From NCBI RefSeq assembly GCF_042646425.1, contig NZ_JBHRTR010000034.1, forward strand, positions 124,001 through 188,000: a DNA stretch of 64,000 nt. The letters run 5' to 3'. Source of the DNA: Marinibaculum pumilum (GTDB lineage Bacteria > Pseudomonadota > Alphaproteobacteria > Ferrovibrionales > Ferrovibrionaceae). Shown piece after piece: positions 15,748-24,845 of the stretch (positions within the stretch are counted from its first letter, which is position 1; every line of letters starts with the position of its first letter). The position numbers and the translations under genes are program-made. The notes beneath the pieces are model-generated. The model made no database searches and had not been told where the DNA came from. It saw nothing but the letters and a program-made list of their open reading frames with translations.

Positions 15748-17865
15748 TCAGCTGCCGTGGAAATGGTCGTATATGCGCTGCGCCACCGTGCGGCTGATTC
15801 CCTCCACCGCCTCAAGGTCGGCCAGGCCGGCCTTGGCGATGTCGCGGCCGGAGCCGAAATGCAGCATCAGCGCCCGCTTGCGCTTCGGCCCGATGCCCGG
15901 GATCTCGTCGATCGGCGAGCGCAGATTGCCTTTCGCCCGCCGGGCGCGATGTGCGCCGATGGCGAAGCGGTGGGCCTCGTCCCGCAGGCGCTGGAGGAAA
16001 TAGAGCAGCGGGTCCCGGGGTTCCAGCATGATGGTCCGGCCGTCGGCCAGGTGGAACTGTTCCCGCCCCGCCTCGCGCTCCGGGCCCTTGGAGATGGCCA
16101 CCAGCGGCAGGTCGTCCAGCTGCAGTTCCGCCATCACCGTCTTTGCCGACGACAGCTGCCCCTTGCCGCCGTCGATCAGCAGAAGGTCCGGCCAGTCCGG
16201 TTCGGCGGCGCCGACCATCTCGCCGCCCGCATCCGTGTTCTCCCCGGCATCCGCCGTCTCGTCGTGGCCGGCGGCTTCCGGGTCCGGGCGCTGGCGCGGG
16301 CCTGCCTCTTTCAGCAGGCGGCCGAAACGCCGGGTCAGCACCTCGCGCAGCATGCCGAAATCGTCGCCGGGGGCCAGATCCTCCTGCTTGATGTTGAACT
16401 TGCGATAGGCGTTCTTGCGGAAGCCCTCCGGCCCCGCGACGATCATGCCGCCGACCGAGGCCGCGCCCTGGATGTGGGAATTGTCGTAGACCTCGATCCG
16501 CTGCGGCGTCTCGGGCAGGCCGAACGCCTCCGCCACCCGCTCCAGCAGGCCGCGCTGGGCTGCGGTTTCCGCCAGGCGCTGGCCCAGGGCCTCGCGCGCG
16601 TTCTGCACCGCGCGTTCGACCAGCTGCCGCTTCAGGCCGCGCTGCGGCACCGTCACCTGCACCTTGTGGCCGGCCCGCACCCCCAGCGCCTCGGCCAGCC
16701 AGGCGGCGTTCTCCACGTCGTGGCTGACCAGCACCTGCTTCGGTGCCGGCCGTTCCTCGTAGAACTGGCCGATGAAGGCGGCCAGCACCTCCGACATCGG
16801 CACCTCGCCGGCATGGGCGGGATAGTAGGGCCGGTTGCCGAAGTTCTGCCCGGCGCGAAAGAAGAACACCTGGATGCAGGTCTGGCCGTTCTCCGCCCAG
16901 GCGGCGATGACATCTGCCTCGCCCAGGCTGGCGACGTTGATGTCCTGGTGGGCGGTCACATGGGCCAGCGCCCGCAGGCGGTCGCGGTACATCGCCGCCG
17001 CCTCGTAGTTCATCTCCGCCGCGGCTTCCTCCATCCGCGCGCCCAGGCGCTGCTGCAGGTCGGTGTTGCGCCCGGCCAGGAAGTCGCGCGCCTCGCCCAC
17101 CAGCGCGGCATAGCCGGCCTCGTCGATGCGGCCGACGCAGGGGGCGGTGCAGCGCTTGATCTGGTACTGCAGGCAGGGGCGGGTGCGGGTGGCGAAATCG
17201 CCGTCGCTGCAACTGCGCAAGGGGAAGACCCGGGCCAGGGCAGCCAGGGTGCGATTCACCGAGCCGGCGGACGCAAAGGGGCCGAAATAGTCGCCTTTCA
17301 CCGTCTTGGCGCCGCGATACTTGGTGATCCGCGGATAGGGATGGTCGTCGCGGATCAGGATGTAGGGGAAGCTCTTGTCGTCCCGCAGGATGACATTGTA
17401 GTGCGGCTTCAGGCGCTTGATCAGGTTCGCTTCGAGAAGCAGCGCCTCGGTCTCGGTATGGGTGGTGACGATCTCCAGCGCGCGGGTCGCCTCCACCATC
17501 CGCATGATGCGCGCGGTCAGGCGCGGTGCCTGCGCGTAGGAGCCGACCCGGTTGCGCAGGATCCGCGCCTTGCCGACATAGAGCACCTTCCCGTCGGCCC
17601 CCAGCATGCGGTAGACGCCGGGCCGCTGCGGCAGCCGGCGGGCGACGCGGCGCAGGAAGCCGAAGCCGTCCTCGCCCTCGCGGCGGGCGATCGTCGCCTC
17701 GCTGTCGGCTGCCATCGCCGTACTGGGCAGGGGCGCCGCGGGCGCGGTTACTCCGGGCGCGGTTACTCCGGGCGCGGCGGCCGGCGCTGGCGATACCGGG
17801 ACGCGGGCATCGTCGGCGGCACCGGACGCCCGGTCCGCCCGTGGATGACTGCCTTGTTGGGTCAT
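15748..17865 (-). CDS. uvrC: excinuclease ABC subunit C
   Basis: Nucleotide-excision-repair nuclease of 705 residues. The GIY-YIG domain carries PGVYRMLGADGKVLYVGKAR (about 80-100). A UVR motif follows (MEEAAAEMNYEAAAMYRDRL), then the RNase H-like endonuclease domain with EVYDNSHIQGAASVGGM and IDGGKGQL. The C-terminal helix-hairpin-helix has IPGIGPKRKRALMLHFGS. An unusual 65-residue N-terminal tail contains TAPGV repeats, encoded by a 15-bp unit repeated at 17741-17770; a shorter start downstream cannot be excluded. First gene of the pgsA-moaD-moaE set. Confidence 0.95.
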   Translation of the reverse strand: MTQQGSHPRADRASGAADDARVPVSPAPAAAPGVTAPGVTAPAAPLPSTAMAADSEATIARREGEDGFGFLRRVARRLPQRPGVYRMLGADGKVLYVGKARILRNRVGSYAQAPRLTARIMRMVEATRALEIVTTHTETEALLLEANLIKRLKPHYNVILRDDKSFPYILIRDDHPYPRITKYRGAKTVKGDYFGPFASAGSVNRTLAALARVFPLRSCSDGDFATRTRPCLQYQIKRCTAPCVGRIDEAGYAALVGEARDFLAGRNTDLQQRLGARMEEAAAEMNYEAAAMYRDRLRALAHVTAHQDINVASLGEADVIAAWAENGQTCIQVFFFRAGQNFGNRPYYPAHAGEVPMSEVLAAFIGQFYEERPAPKQVLVSHDVENAAWLAEALGVRAGHKVQVTVPQRGLKRQLVERAVQNAREALGQRLAETAAQRGLLERVAEAFGLPETPQRIEVYDNSHIQGAASVGGMIVAGPEGFRKNAYRKFNIKQEDLAPGDDFGMLREVLTRRFGRLLKEAGPRQRPDPEAAGHDETADAGENTDAGGEMVGAAEPDWPDLLLIDGGKGQLSSAKTVMAELQLDDLPLVAISKGPEREAGREQFHLADGRTIMLEPRDPLLYFLQRLRDEAHRFAIGAHRARRAKGNLRSPIDEIPGIGPKRKRALMLHFGSGRDIAKAGLADLEAVEGISRTVAQRIYDHFHGS

Positions 17866-18701
17866 GATCCGTGCAATGTCGGCTCCGGGCCCTGCCGGGT
17901 CAACGCTTCCGGTCCGGATCGCTGCGCACTCCGAGATGGGGCCGCCCGCGGCGGTGCGGAAGAGAAACCGCTTACGGTTCAGTGACCTGTCACAGGAGTG
18001 AGATATTCATCCACCATTCCTGTGGATAACTTTGTGCAGAAATGTCGGACGGCCGGCGGAGTCGCGCATGAATCCTTGATTCCGTCCGCTTTGCTGCATT
18101 ATTGGGCAGATCCCATAAGCAGTTGATTTCATTGATTTTTATGTAAAGCCGTGGTTCGCTGTCCGCGAGAAGGGGGAAGAAAACAGGAACCCCGCACCGG
18201 CTGTCGGAGATGGTTGCCCGCATGTGAACAATTGTCGCGTGCGATCGCGGCGGCGGACCGGCGCAGGCGCGGTCCGTCAACCCGATTTCTTTAACCGACA
18301 CGAAATAATGCCCCTTGACTCGGTGCGGCCCCGATTGGAGGCAGCGCGGGCACGACCGGAGCGCGACGCGTCCCGGGCCACCTGCCCCGGACCATGGTCA
18401 TTGACTGCGGGCCGTCGGCCTGGGGCCTGGACCGCAAGCTGCTGACCGCAAGCTACTGGCGCCTGCCGGCTTCCGGTCCGCAGCTCCGCGTCACAGCATC
18501 CGCGGCACACGAAGTCCCCCTGGGACCGGAATCCGCGGAACTTCGCACAGACTGTCATGCCAGTGCAACCATCACGCGTCGCGATGAAATGCTGCGACGC
18601 AAAAAATGGCGCTCCGTCAAGCGGTTGTGTATGGTCGGGCCGGTTCCCACTCTTCCGCGCGCCGCCGCCCGAGTCTCACGACCGCCCGAGTTCCACGACC
18701 G
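17866..18701. other. 836-bp intergenic region with a DnaA box
   Basis: No convincing gene. The part at 17990-18180 is much richer in A+T than its surroundings. TGTGGATAA at 18021-18029 is a perfect DnaA box. It forms an inverted pair with ATCCAC at 18009-18014 (GTGGAT at 18022-18027, 7-bp spacer). A 14-bp direct repeat (GACCGCAAGCTRCT) lies at 18430-18457. Short open frames here overlap each other, lack ribosome sites and resemble nothing known. The right end must hold the promoter of the antiporter operon. Confidence 0.5.
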
Positions 18702-20636
18702 ATGTCCGATCCCGTCGCCCCGGCCGCCGACCACGCAAACAGCGCCGTGGCGCAAGCCGGCGCTGCCATCGGTCATGAGACGGTCGCCGGGGGGCATGAG
18801 GCCCATGGCGGCTTCGACTTCCTGCCGGAGGTGATGCTGCTGCTGCTGGTGGCGGTGCTGGTGGCGCCGATCTTCCAGCGGATCAAGCTGACCCCCGTGC
18901 TGGGCTATCTGGTTGCCGGCGTGATCGTCGGTCCGGAGGTCCTGGGCCTGATGCGCGACGAGCAGATCGTGGTAGCGCTGGCCGAGCTGGGCGTGGTCTT
19001 CCTGCTGTTCACCATCGGCCTGGAGCTGTCGCTGGAGCGGTTGATGGTGATGCGGCGCCTGGTCTTCGGCCTGGGCGGATTGCAGGTGGTGCTCACCGGC
19101 TCGCTGTTCTCGCTGATCGGTACCGGTGTCGGGCTGGCGCCACCGGTGGCGCTGATCCTCGGCTTCGCGCTGTCGCTCTCCTCCACGGCGGTCGTCCTGC
19201 AGCTGCTCACCGAGCGGCACGAGACGGGCAGCCGCCACGGCCGGGTCAGCTTCTCCATACTGCTGCTGCAGGACCTGGCCGTGGTGCCGCTGCTGGTGCT
19301 GGTGGAACTGATGGCCAGCCCCGACGGCTCGGTGACCTGGGTGGTGGCAGAAGCCCTGGCCAAGGCCGCCGTGGTGGTGGGGGCGATCGTCGTTCTGGGG
19401 CGCCTGCTGATCCGGCCGCTGTTCCGGGTCGTGGCCGGTGCCCGCAGCCCCGAGGCATTCACCGCCCTTGCCCTGCTGGCGGTCCTGGCCACGGCATCCG
19501 GCACTTGGGCGGCCGGCCTGTCGATGGCACTGGGCGCATTCCTGGCGGGCCTGCTGATGGCGGGCAGCGAATACCGCCATCAGGTCGAGGCGGATATCCA
19601 GCCGGTGAAGGGCCTGTTCCTCGGGCTGTTCTTCGTATCCGTCGGCATCAGCCTGGACGTGAAGCCGGTGGTGGACCAGCCCGGGCTGGTGGCGGCGATC
19701 CTGTTCGGCATGATCGGGATCAAGGCGGTGGTGATCACCGCCCTGACTCTGGCCTTCCGCAGGCCCCCGGCGATCGCCCTGCGCAGCGGCCTGCTGCTGG
19801 CGCAGGGGGGCGAGTTCGCCTTCGTCCTGATCGGCCTGGCGGTGGGGCAGGGCGTGGTGGCCGATGCGGTGGCCCAGCCGGTCCTGGCCGCGGTGGGCGT
19901 CAGCATCGCCGTGACGCCGCTGCTCGAACTGGCAGGGCGCAGGATTGCCGCGGCGCTGGAGCGACACGGACAGGAGGTGCCCGCCGCCGGCCTGGCGGTG
20001 GAGACGGAGCATCTCGCCGGCCACGTCCTGGTGGCGGGTTATGGCCGGGTCGGGCAGACCGTCGCCCGCATCGTGGCCAACCAGAACATTCCCTGGCTGG
20101 CGCTGGACCTGGACGCCAGCCACGTCGCCGAGGCGCGCCAGCACGACCTGCCGGTCTATTACGGCGATGCCAGCCGGCAGGAGGTGCTGAAGGCGGCCGG
20201 CATCGACCGGGCGCGGATCGTCTGCGTCACCCTGAACGACCCGCATGCGGCGGCCGGTGCGGTGCGCGCGATCCGGACCATGTCGCGGGACATCGGCATC
20301 TATGTCCGCGCCCATGACCTGGCCCATTCCGACGCGTTGCGCCGCCTGGGCGCGACGGAGGTGGTGCCGGAGACCCTGGAGGCCAGCCTGCAGCTGGCCG
20401 GCCGGGTGCTGCAGGCTGCCGACGTGCCGCAGCAGGCCGCGCAGATCATTGTGGAGGATTTCCGCCGCGACCGGTATGCAGGTCTCTACGGTGTCGAGGA
20501 TGCAGAGGGGTCGGCGGCGGACCGGGAGCAGGCGGCCGCGCTGGAACGGCTCCGGCAGCCGGCCGCGAACGCAGCGGACGGTGCCGCCGGCCGGGGCCAG
20601 GCGCTGCCGCCGCAGGACAGGGAAGGCAGTGCCTAG
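18702..20636 (+). CDS. CPA2-family monovalent cation/proton antiporter (KefB/KefC-like)
   Basis: Membrane antiporter of 644 residues. About twelve hydrophobic helices span residues 35-410, including TPVLGYLVAGVIVGPEVLGL and FALSLSSTAVVLQLL. A cytoplasmic RCK/TrkA-N domain follows with the dinucleotide motif HVLVAGYGRVGQTVA (about 442-456). It would exchange K+ or Na+ for H+ under nucleotide control. The start at MSDPVAPAAD is chosen over an ATG at 18606 because the extra segment is Arg-rich and non-family; the ribosome site is weak in either case. It is followed 2 bp later by the TSUP gene. Confidence 0.88.
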   Translation: MSDPVAPAADHANSAVAQAGAAIGHETVAGGHEAHGGFDFLPEVMLLLLVAVLVAPIFQRIKLTPVLGYLVAGVIVGPEVLGLMRDEQIVVALAELGVVFLLFTIGLELSLERLMVMRRLVFGLGGLQVVLTGSLFSLIGTGVGLAPPVALILGFALSLSSTAVVLQLLTERHETGSRHGRVSFSILLLQDLAVVPLLVLVELMASPDGSVTWVVAEALAKAAVVVGAIVVLGRLLIRPLFRVVAGARSPEAFTALALLAVLATASGTWAAGLSMALGAFLAGLLMAGSEYRHQVEADIQPVKGLFLGLFFVSVGISLDVKPVVDQPGLVAAILFGMIGIKAVVITALTLAFRRPPAIALRSGLLLAQGGEFAFVLIGLAVGQGVVADAVAQPVLAAVGVSIAVTPLLELAGRRIAAALERHGQEVPAAGLAVETEHLAGHVLVAGYGRVGQTVARIVANQNIPWLALDLDASHVAEARQHDLPVYYGDASRQEVLKAAGIDRARIVCVTLNDPHAAAGAVRAIRTMSRDIGIYVRAHDLAHSDALRRLGATEVVPETLEASLQLAGRVLQAADVPQQAAQIIVEDFRRDRYAGLYGVEDAEGSAADREQAAALERLRQPAANAADGAAGRGQALPPQDREGSA

Positions 20637-20638
20637 CG

Positions 20639-21556
20639 ATGTTCACCATCTACCTGCCGATCGCGGAGATCTCGGTGAACCTGTTCCTGCTGCTCGGCCT
20701 CGGCATGGGCGTGGGCTTCCTGTCCGGCCTGTTCGGGGTCGGCGGCGGCTTCCTGATGACGCCGCTGCTGATCTTCGTCGGCATCCCGCCGGTGGTCGCG
20801 GTGTCGACCCAGCTGATCCAGGTGCTGGCCTCCTCCTTCACCGGTTTCCTGACCTACTGGCGGCGCGACAATGTCGACCTGCGGATGGGCAGCACCCTGG
20901 TCAGCGGCGGCCTGCTGGGGGCGGTCGTCGGCGTCGTGGTGTTCGCGGTGCTGCGCAGCCTGGGCCAGATCGACTTCGCGATCAGCGTCACCTACGTGGT
21001 GCTGCTCGGCTCCGTCGGCCTGCTCACCCTCAGCGAGGCGGTGCGCAGCCTGCTGCGCGGCAAGGCCGGCCGCCGGCGGCGCAAGCTGCACGACCATAAC
21101 TGGCTGCAGCGGCTGCCGTTCAAGCTGCGGTACCGGCGCTCCCGCCTGTATATCAGCATCGTGCCGCCGGTCCTGATCGGCGCCTTCGTCGGCCTGCTGG
21201 CGGCGATCATGGGCGTCGGCGGCGGCTTCGTGCTGGTGCCGGCGATGGTCTTCCTGCTCGGCATGCCGACGGTAATGGCGATCGGCACCTCGCTGTTCCA
21301 GATCATCTTCGTCACCGGCGTGGTGGCGATCCTGCACGCCTATGAGAATGCCACCGTCGACGCGGTGATGGCCCTGCTGCTGGCCGTCGGCGGCGTGATC
21401 GGCGCGCGCTGGGGGGCGCAGATGGGCCTGGGCATGCGGGCGGAATATCTGCGGCTCGGCTTCGGCGCGATCGTCCTGGCGGTTGCCGTCCAGGTCGCCT
21501 ACCGGCTGGTCGCGCGACCGGAGGAGCTCTACTCCCTCACCGAGATCGCGGGCTGA
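20639..21556 (+). CDS. TSUP-family transporter (TauE/SafE type)
   Basis: Inner-membrane exporter of 305 residues with about eight helices in two similar halves. Each half has a Gly-rich repeat: LSGLFGVGGGFLMTPLLIF near residue 25 and AAIMGVGGGFVLVPAMVF near 192. A hydrophilic Arg-rich loop separates the halves (about 140-170). Relatives export sulfite, sulfoacetate or other small anions. It starts 2 bp after the antiporter stop, so the two are co-transcribed. Confidence 0.87.
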   Translation: MFTIYLPIAEISVNLFLLLGLGMGVGFLSGLFGVGGGFLMTPLLIFVGIPPVVAVSTQLIQVLASSFTGFLTYWRRDNVDLRMGSTLVSGGLLGAVVGVVVFAVLRSLGQIDFAISVTYVVLLGSVGLLTLSEAVRSLLRGKAGRRRRKLHDHNWLQRLPFKLRYRRSRLYISIVPPVLIGAFVGLLAAIMGVGGGFVLVPAMVFLLGMPTVMAIGTSLFQIIFVTGVVAILHAYENATVDAVMALLLAVGGVIGARWGAQMGLGMRAEYLRLGFGAIVLAVAVQVAYRLVARPEELYSLTEIAG

Positions 21557-21559
21557 CCG

Positions 21560-22351
21560 TCAGCGCCCCTCGAAGATCGGGCCGCGTTTCTCCAGGAAGG
21601 CGTCGATCCCTTCGCGGATATCGGCTGTCGCGGCCATGCGGGCGAACTGCGCCGCCTCGACCGCCAGCCCCTCGTCGATCGGCAGGTTCAGGCCGCGGGT
21701 GACGCTGGTCAGGCAGGCGGCGACGGCGAGCGGCGACATCGCGGCGATGCGCAGGGCCAGGTCGCGGGCCGCCGGCAGCAGTGTCTCGTGCGGCACCACC
21801 CGGTTCACCAGGCCGATCGCCTGCGCCTGTGCGGCGCCGATCGGCTCCGCGGTCAGCAGCATCTCCAGCGCGCGCTTGCGGCCGACCAGGCGCGGCAGCC
21901 GCTGCGTGCCGCCATAGGGCGGCGCGAAGCCGAGGCGGATCTCCGACTTGGCGAAGCTGGCCCGGTCGCTGGCGATCGCCAGCGGCGCGGCCTCGGTGAT
22001 CTCGCAGCCGCCGCCGAAGGCCAGGCCGTTCACCGCGACGATCACCGGCTTGGGGAAGCTCTCGATGCGGGCGGTCAGCGCCTGGCCGCGGCGGACGAAG
22101 TCGCGCAGCGCCGCTTCCGGCCCGGCGCGGACGATCGGCGCGAAATCGTGGATATCGGCGCCGGCGCAGAAGGCTCGGTCGCCGGCGCCGGTCAGGATCG
22201 CGACCCGCAGGGCCGGCTCGCGCTCGATTTCCTCCAGGGCCGCCTGCAGCCGGTCGATGGTGGCGAAGTCGATGGCGTTCAGGTGGTGCGGTCGGTCGAG
22301 GGTGAGGAGCGCGATCGCCCCGTCCCGATCGAAGCGCAGTCCGTCGGTCAT
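21560..22351 (-). CDS. enoyl-CoA hydratase
   Basis: Crotonase-family enzyme of 263 residues. The motifs CAGADIHDF and VNGLAFGGGCEITEAAPLAI are typical of true hydratases, including the two acidic residues (E and E in the GGGCEITEAA region). It acts on enoyl-CoA esters in fatty acid or branched-chain acid breakdown. It lies 105 bp after the LysR gene on the same strand. A 24-bp sequence shared with the thioesterase promoter precedes it, suggesting co-regulation. Confidence 0.9.
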   Translation of the reverse strand: MTDGLRFDRDGAIALLTLDRPHHLNAIDFATIDRLQAALEEIEREPALRVAILTGAGDRAFCAGADIHDFAPIVRAGPEAALRDFVRRGQALTARIESFPKPVIVAVNGLAFGGGCEITEAAPLAIASDRASFAKSEIRLGFAPPYGGTQRLPRLVGRKRALEMLLTAEPIGAAQAQAIGLVNRVVPHETLLPAARDLALRIAAMSPLAVAACLTSVTRGLNLPIDEGLAVEAAQFARMAATADIREGIDAFLEKRGPIFEGR

Positions 22352-22412
22352 GTCTGTCTCCCGTATGTCGGTTCGGGGACAGAGATGCCGCCGCCCGCTT
22401 TCCCCGGCAAAC

Positions 22413-22436
22413 GAGGAATCCTGGCGCGCGGATGAG
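22413..22436. promoter_or_regulatory. LysR-type candidate site upstream of enoyl-CoA hydratase
   Basis: Begins GAGGAAT and ends ATGAG. It matches 19 of 24 bases with the site before the thioesterase gene, and the preceding CGGCAA is also shared. It lies about 60 bp upstream of the hydratase start. Confidence 0.45.
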
Positions 22437-22456
22437 CCGGGATCACCCGGTCGCGC

Positions 22457-23362
22457 TCAGCCTTCCGCGGCCGCGGCGGGTTCCGCCGCAATGTCCAGGC
22501 GGATCCAGTTCAGGAAGGCCCGGACCTCCGGCCGCCGCGCCGCCTCCGGCTGCCACAGCAGCCAGTAGCCGCTGCCGGCCGCAACCGGCGGTCCCAGCAC
22601 CGCTGTCAGGCGGCCGGCCTCCAGCTCCGGGTCGACGACCGGGCGCCGGCCGAGCGCGACCCCCAGGCCCTGCGCCGCGGCGTCGAGGGCCAGCTGCACC
22701 GTGTCGAACCGCATCGGCGCCGGTGCATCTGGCGGCAGGGCGACCTCCCGCGCCGCCAGCCACCACGACCAGTCCGTCGCGATGTTCGCCACATGCAGCA
22801 GCGGCACGTCCGCCAGGTCGTCCGGCACCTGCAGCCGGGACGCCAGGAAGGGCGCGCAGACCGGCACCAGTTCCTCCGCCGCCAGCTGCTGTGCCTCAAC
22901 CCCCGGCCAGGGCGGGCTGCCCATGCGGATCGCCAGGTCGACCTCGTCGCGGGGCAGGTCGACCTGGCGGTGCGCCGCGTCCAGCAGGATCTCGATCCGC
23001 GGATGCTCCGCGCGGAAGCGGGCGAGGCGGGGCATCAGCCAGGTGCGGGTGAAGGTCGGCGCACCGCTGAGATGCAGGCGGGCCGGACCGTGGCGGCCGG
23101 GCACGGCATCGGTGGCGGCGGCCAGCTGGTCGAGCGCCTGCCGCACCTGGCCCGCATAGGCCGCACCCGCGTCGGTCAGCGCAATGCTGCGATTGCCGCG
23201 GAGGAACAGCGGCGCGCCCAGCCAGTCCTCAAGCACCTGGATCGACCGGCTGACCGCGCTGGGCGTGAGAAGCAGCTCTTCCGCCGCAGCCTTGAAGCTG
23301 CCCAGCCGTGCGGCCGCGTCGAAGGCGCGCAGGCAGGAGAGCGGCGGCAGGCGGCGTGCCAT
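22457..23362 (-). CDS. LysR-family regulator (GcvA-like)
   Basis: Regulator of 301 residues. The N-terminal helix-turn-helix reads LSCLRAFDAAARLGSFKAAA, then LTPSAVSRSIQVLEDWLG (about 8-50). A LysR substrate-binding domain follows with HLSGAPTFTRTWLMPRLARF. The first half resembles the GcvA subgroup (LRAFDAAARLGSF). It is 10 bp after the thioesterase gene and 105 bp before a hydratase gene. Both of those have a matching 24-bp upstream site, which it may bind. Confidence 0.9.
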   Translation of the reverse strand: MARRLPPLSCLRAFDAAARLGSFKAAAEELLLTPSAVSRSIQVLEDWLGAPLFLRGNRSIALTDAGAAYAGQVRQALDQLAAATDAVPGRHGPARLHLSGAPTFTRTWLMPRLARFRAEHPRIEILLDAAHRQVDLPRDEVDLAIRMGSPPWPGVEAQQLAAEELVPVCAPFLASRLQVPDDLADVPLLHVANIATDWSWWLAAREVALPPDAPAPMRFDTVQLALDAAAQGLGVALGRRPVVDPELEAGRLTAVLGPPVAAGSGYWLLWQPEAARRPEVRAFLNWIRLDIAAEPAAAAEG

Positions 23363-23372
23363 GACAATGCCG

Positions 23373-23837
23373 TCAGGCGGCCCGGTCCGGTCGGCCGGGC
23401 AGGCAGATCATCGTCGCCTGCATCAGCGCGATCGCCTTCTCCGTGCCCGCCGCGTCGGCCACGAAGGCTTCCGATTGCACGACGCTGAGCTGCCGTCCGG
23501 GACGCACCACCGCCGCGCGGGCGATCAACAGGCGGCCCGCTGCCGGCGCCAGGAGGTTCTGCTTGAATTCCACCGTCAGCACCGAGCTGTCCTCGGGCAT
23601 CAGGCTGTAGGCGGCATAGCCGGCGGCGGAATCCGCCACCGTCGTGACAATGCCGGCATGCAGGAAGCCGTGCTGCTGGGTGAAGGCCGGTGCGAAAGGC
23701 ATCTGCAGCTCGCAGCGGCCCGGCGTCAGGGCCGCCATCGCCACGCCGAGGGTGCGCATCACCTGCTGCCGCGCGAAGCTGTCGCGCACCCGGGTCTCGA
23801 AACCGGGATCGGCAGGGCCGAAGGTGTCGGGACTCAT
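23373..23837 (-). CDS. PaaI-type hotdog thioesterase
   Basis: Acyl-CoA thioesterase of 154 residues. The active-site region reads GFLHAGIVTTVADSAAGYAA (about 56-75), the HG(x)AG(x)ADSA pattern of PaaI/YiiD relatives. SSVLTVEFKQNLLAPA then forms the central strand. It would release CoA from aryl- or acyl-CoA intermediates. Co-transcribed with the LysR gene 10 bp downstream and preceded by the repeated 24-bp site. Confidence 0.87.
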   Translation of the reverse strand: MSPDTFGPADPGFETRVRDSFARQQVMRTLGVAMAALTPGRCELQMPFAPAFTQQHGFLHAGIVTTVADSAAGYAAYSLMPEDSSVLTVEFKQNLLAPAAGRLLIARAAVVRPGRQLSVVQSEAFVADAAGTEKAIALMQATMICLPGRPDRAA

Positions 23838-23913
23838 GCGCGGCTCCGAGATGCGTCGGCGGTGCGGGAAAAACGGCGGCGAAGCTTCCGCGCCCCGACC
23901 GCCCGCGGCAAGT

Positions 23914-23937
23914 GAGGAATTCTCACCCGCGCATGAG
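23914..23937. promoter_or_regulatory. LysR-type candidate site upstream of thioesterase
   Basis: Contains GTGAG-GAATT-CTCAC (23912-23926), a near-perfect palindrome, and ends in ATGAG. The 24-bp core repeats with 19 identities before the enoyl-CoA hydratase gene at 22351. It lies about 80 bp upstream of the thioesterase start. Confidence 0.5.
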
Positions 23938-23951
23938 TCTGGCGCATCCGG

Positions 23952-24734
23952 TCAGCGGGCGCCGAAGCGGCCCGCCCGGCGTTCCGCGACCGCACGGATG
24001 CCTTCCTGGTGGTCCTCGGTGCGGGCCAGCCAGGCCTGTTCAGCACCCTCCCGGTCGGTCTGATCGCGCACCGCCGCGGCCAGATGCCGGCGCAGGGTCA
24101 GGCGGGTCGACTGCACCGCCAGCGGTGCGCCCTCGGCGATCTCCGCCGCCAGCGCCATCGCCGTGCCCCGCAGCTCCGCCTGCGGCACCAGCTGGTCGAC
24201 CAGGCCCCATGCGGCCGCCTCTTCGCCGCCGATCCGGCGGCCGGTCAGGAACATTAGCGCGGCGCGCTGCTGGCCGATCGCCTGCGGCAGGGTGTGGGTC
24301 AGGCCGAAGCCCGGATGGATGCCGAGCCGCACGAAGTTGGCGGCGAAGCGGGCTTCCGGGCAGGCGACCCGGAAATCGGCGACCAGCGCCAGGCCCAGCC
24401 CGCCGCCGATCGCCGCGCCCTGCACGGCGGCGACCACCGGCTTCACGCCGGAGAACAGCCGCACCGCCTCGTCGTAGAGCGGGTTGCGGCCGCGGCTCTC
24501 GGCGGCCTCGAAGATCCGGTCGCCGGCGAAGTCCGCGCCGGCGCAGAACGCCTTACCTTCGGAACAGAGCAGGATCGACCGGCACTCCACCTCGCCGTCC
24601 AGCTCCGCGAAGGCATCGGCCAGGTCGCGGATCAGGGCATGGCTGAAGAAGTTGTGCGGCGGGCGGCGGATCTCGACCACGGCGACATGGTTCTCCAGGG
24701 TGACGGCGATATCGCCGCGGTGCGCCTCGGGCAT
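23952..24734 (-). CDS. enoyl-CoA hydratase/isomerase
   Basis: Crotonase-family enzyme of 260 residues with CSEGKAFCAGADFAGD and QGAAIGGGLGLALVADFRVA. The second acidic catalytic residue is less clear than in the neighbouring hydratase, so its reaction is open. The ATG follows AGGAGGAACGACC, a strong ribosome site. The frame stays open far upstream, but that part is antisense to the acyl-CoA synthetase. Divergent from that synthetase across 111 bp. Confidence 0.88.
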   Translation of the reverse strand: MPEAHRGDIAVTLENHVAVVEIRRPPHNFFSHALIRDLADAFAELDGEVECRSILLCSEGKAFCAGADFAGDRIFEAAESRGRNPLYDEAVRLFSGVKPVVAAVQGAAIGGGLGLALVADFRVACPEARFAANFVRLGIHPGFGLTHTLPQAIGQQRAALMFLTGRRIGGEEAAAWGLVDQLVPQAELRGTAMALAAEIAEGAPLAVQSTRLTLRRHLAAAVRDQTDREGAEQAWLARTEDHQEGIRAVAERRAGRFGAR

Positions 24735-24845
24735 GGTCGTTCCTCCTGCTTGGTCGCTGCCGCATGGCCTGCGGCGGCGTGCATGATGGTGCAGCCGCAC
24801 GGCTTCGGCCAGACTTCGCGCAGGGCAAGTTTCGGGAGGGAGAGG

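Noticed and set aside
17741..17770. 15-bp repeat in the uvrC 5' end as a mobile or regulatory element
   Set aside because: It is in frame and only encodes TAPGV repeats in a disordered tail.
18021..18029. Chromosome origin at the DnaA box
   Set aside because: Only one perfect box and none of the usual flanking genes (dnaA, hemE, parAB) are present.
17990..18558. Short open frames in the gap before the antiporter gene
   Set aside because: Overlapping frames on both strands without ribosome sites or recognisable motifs.
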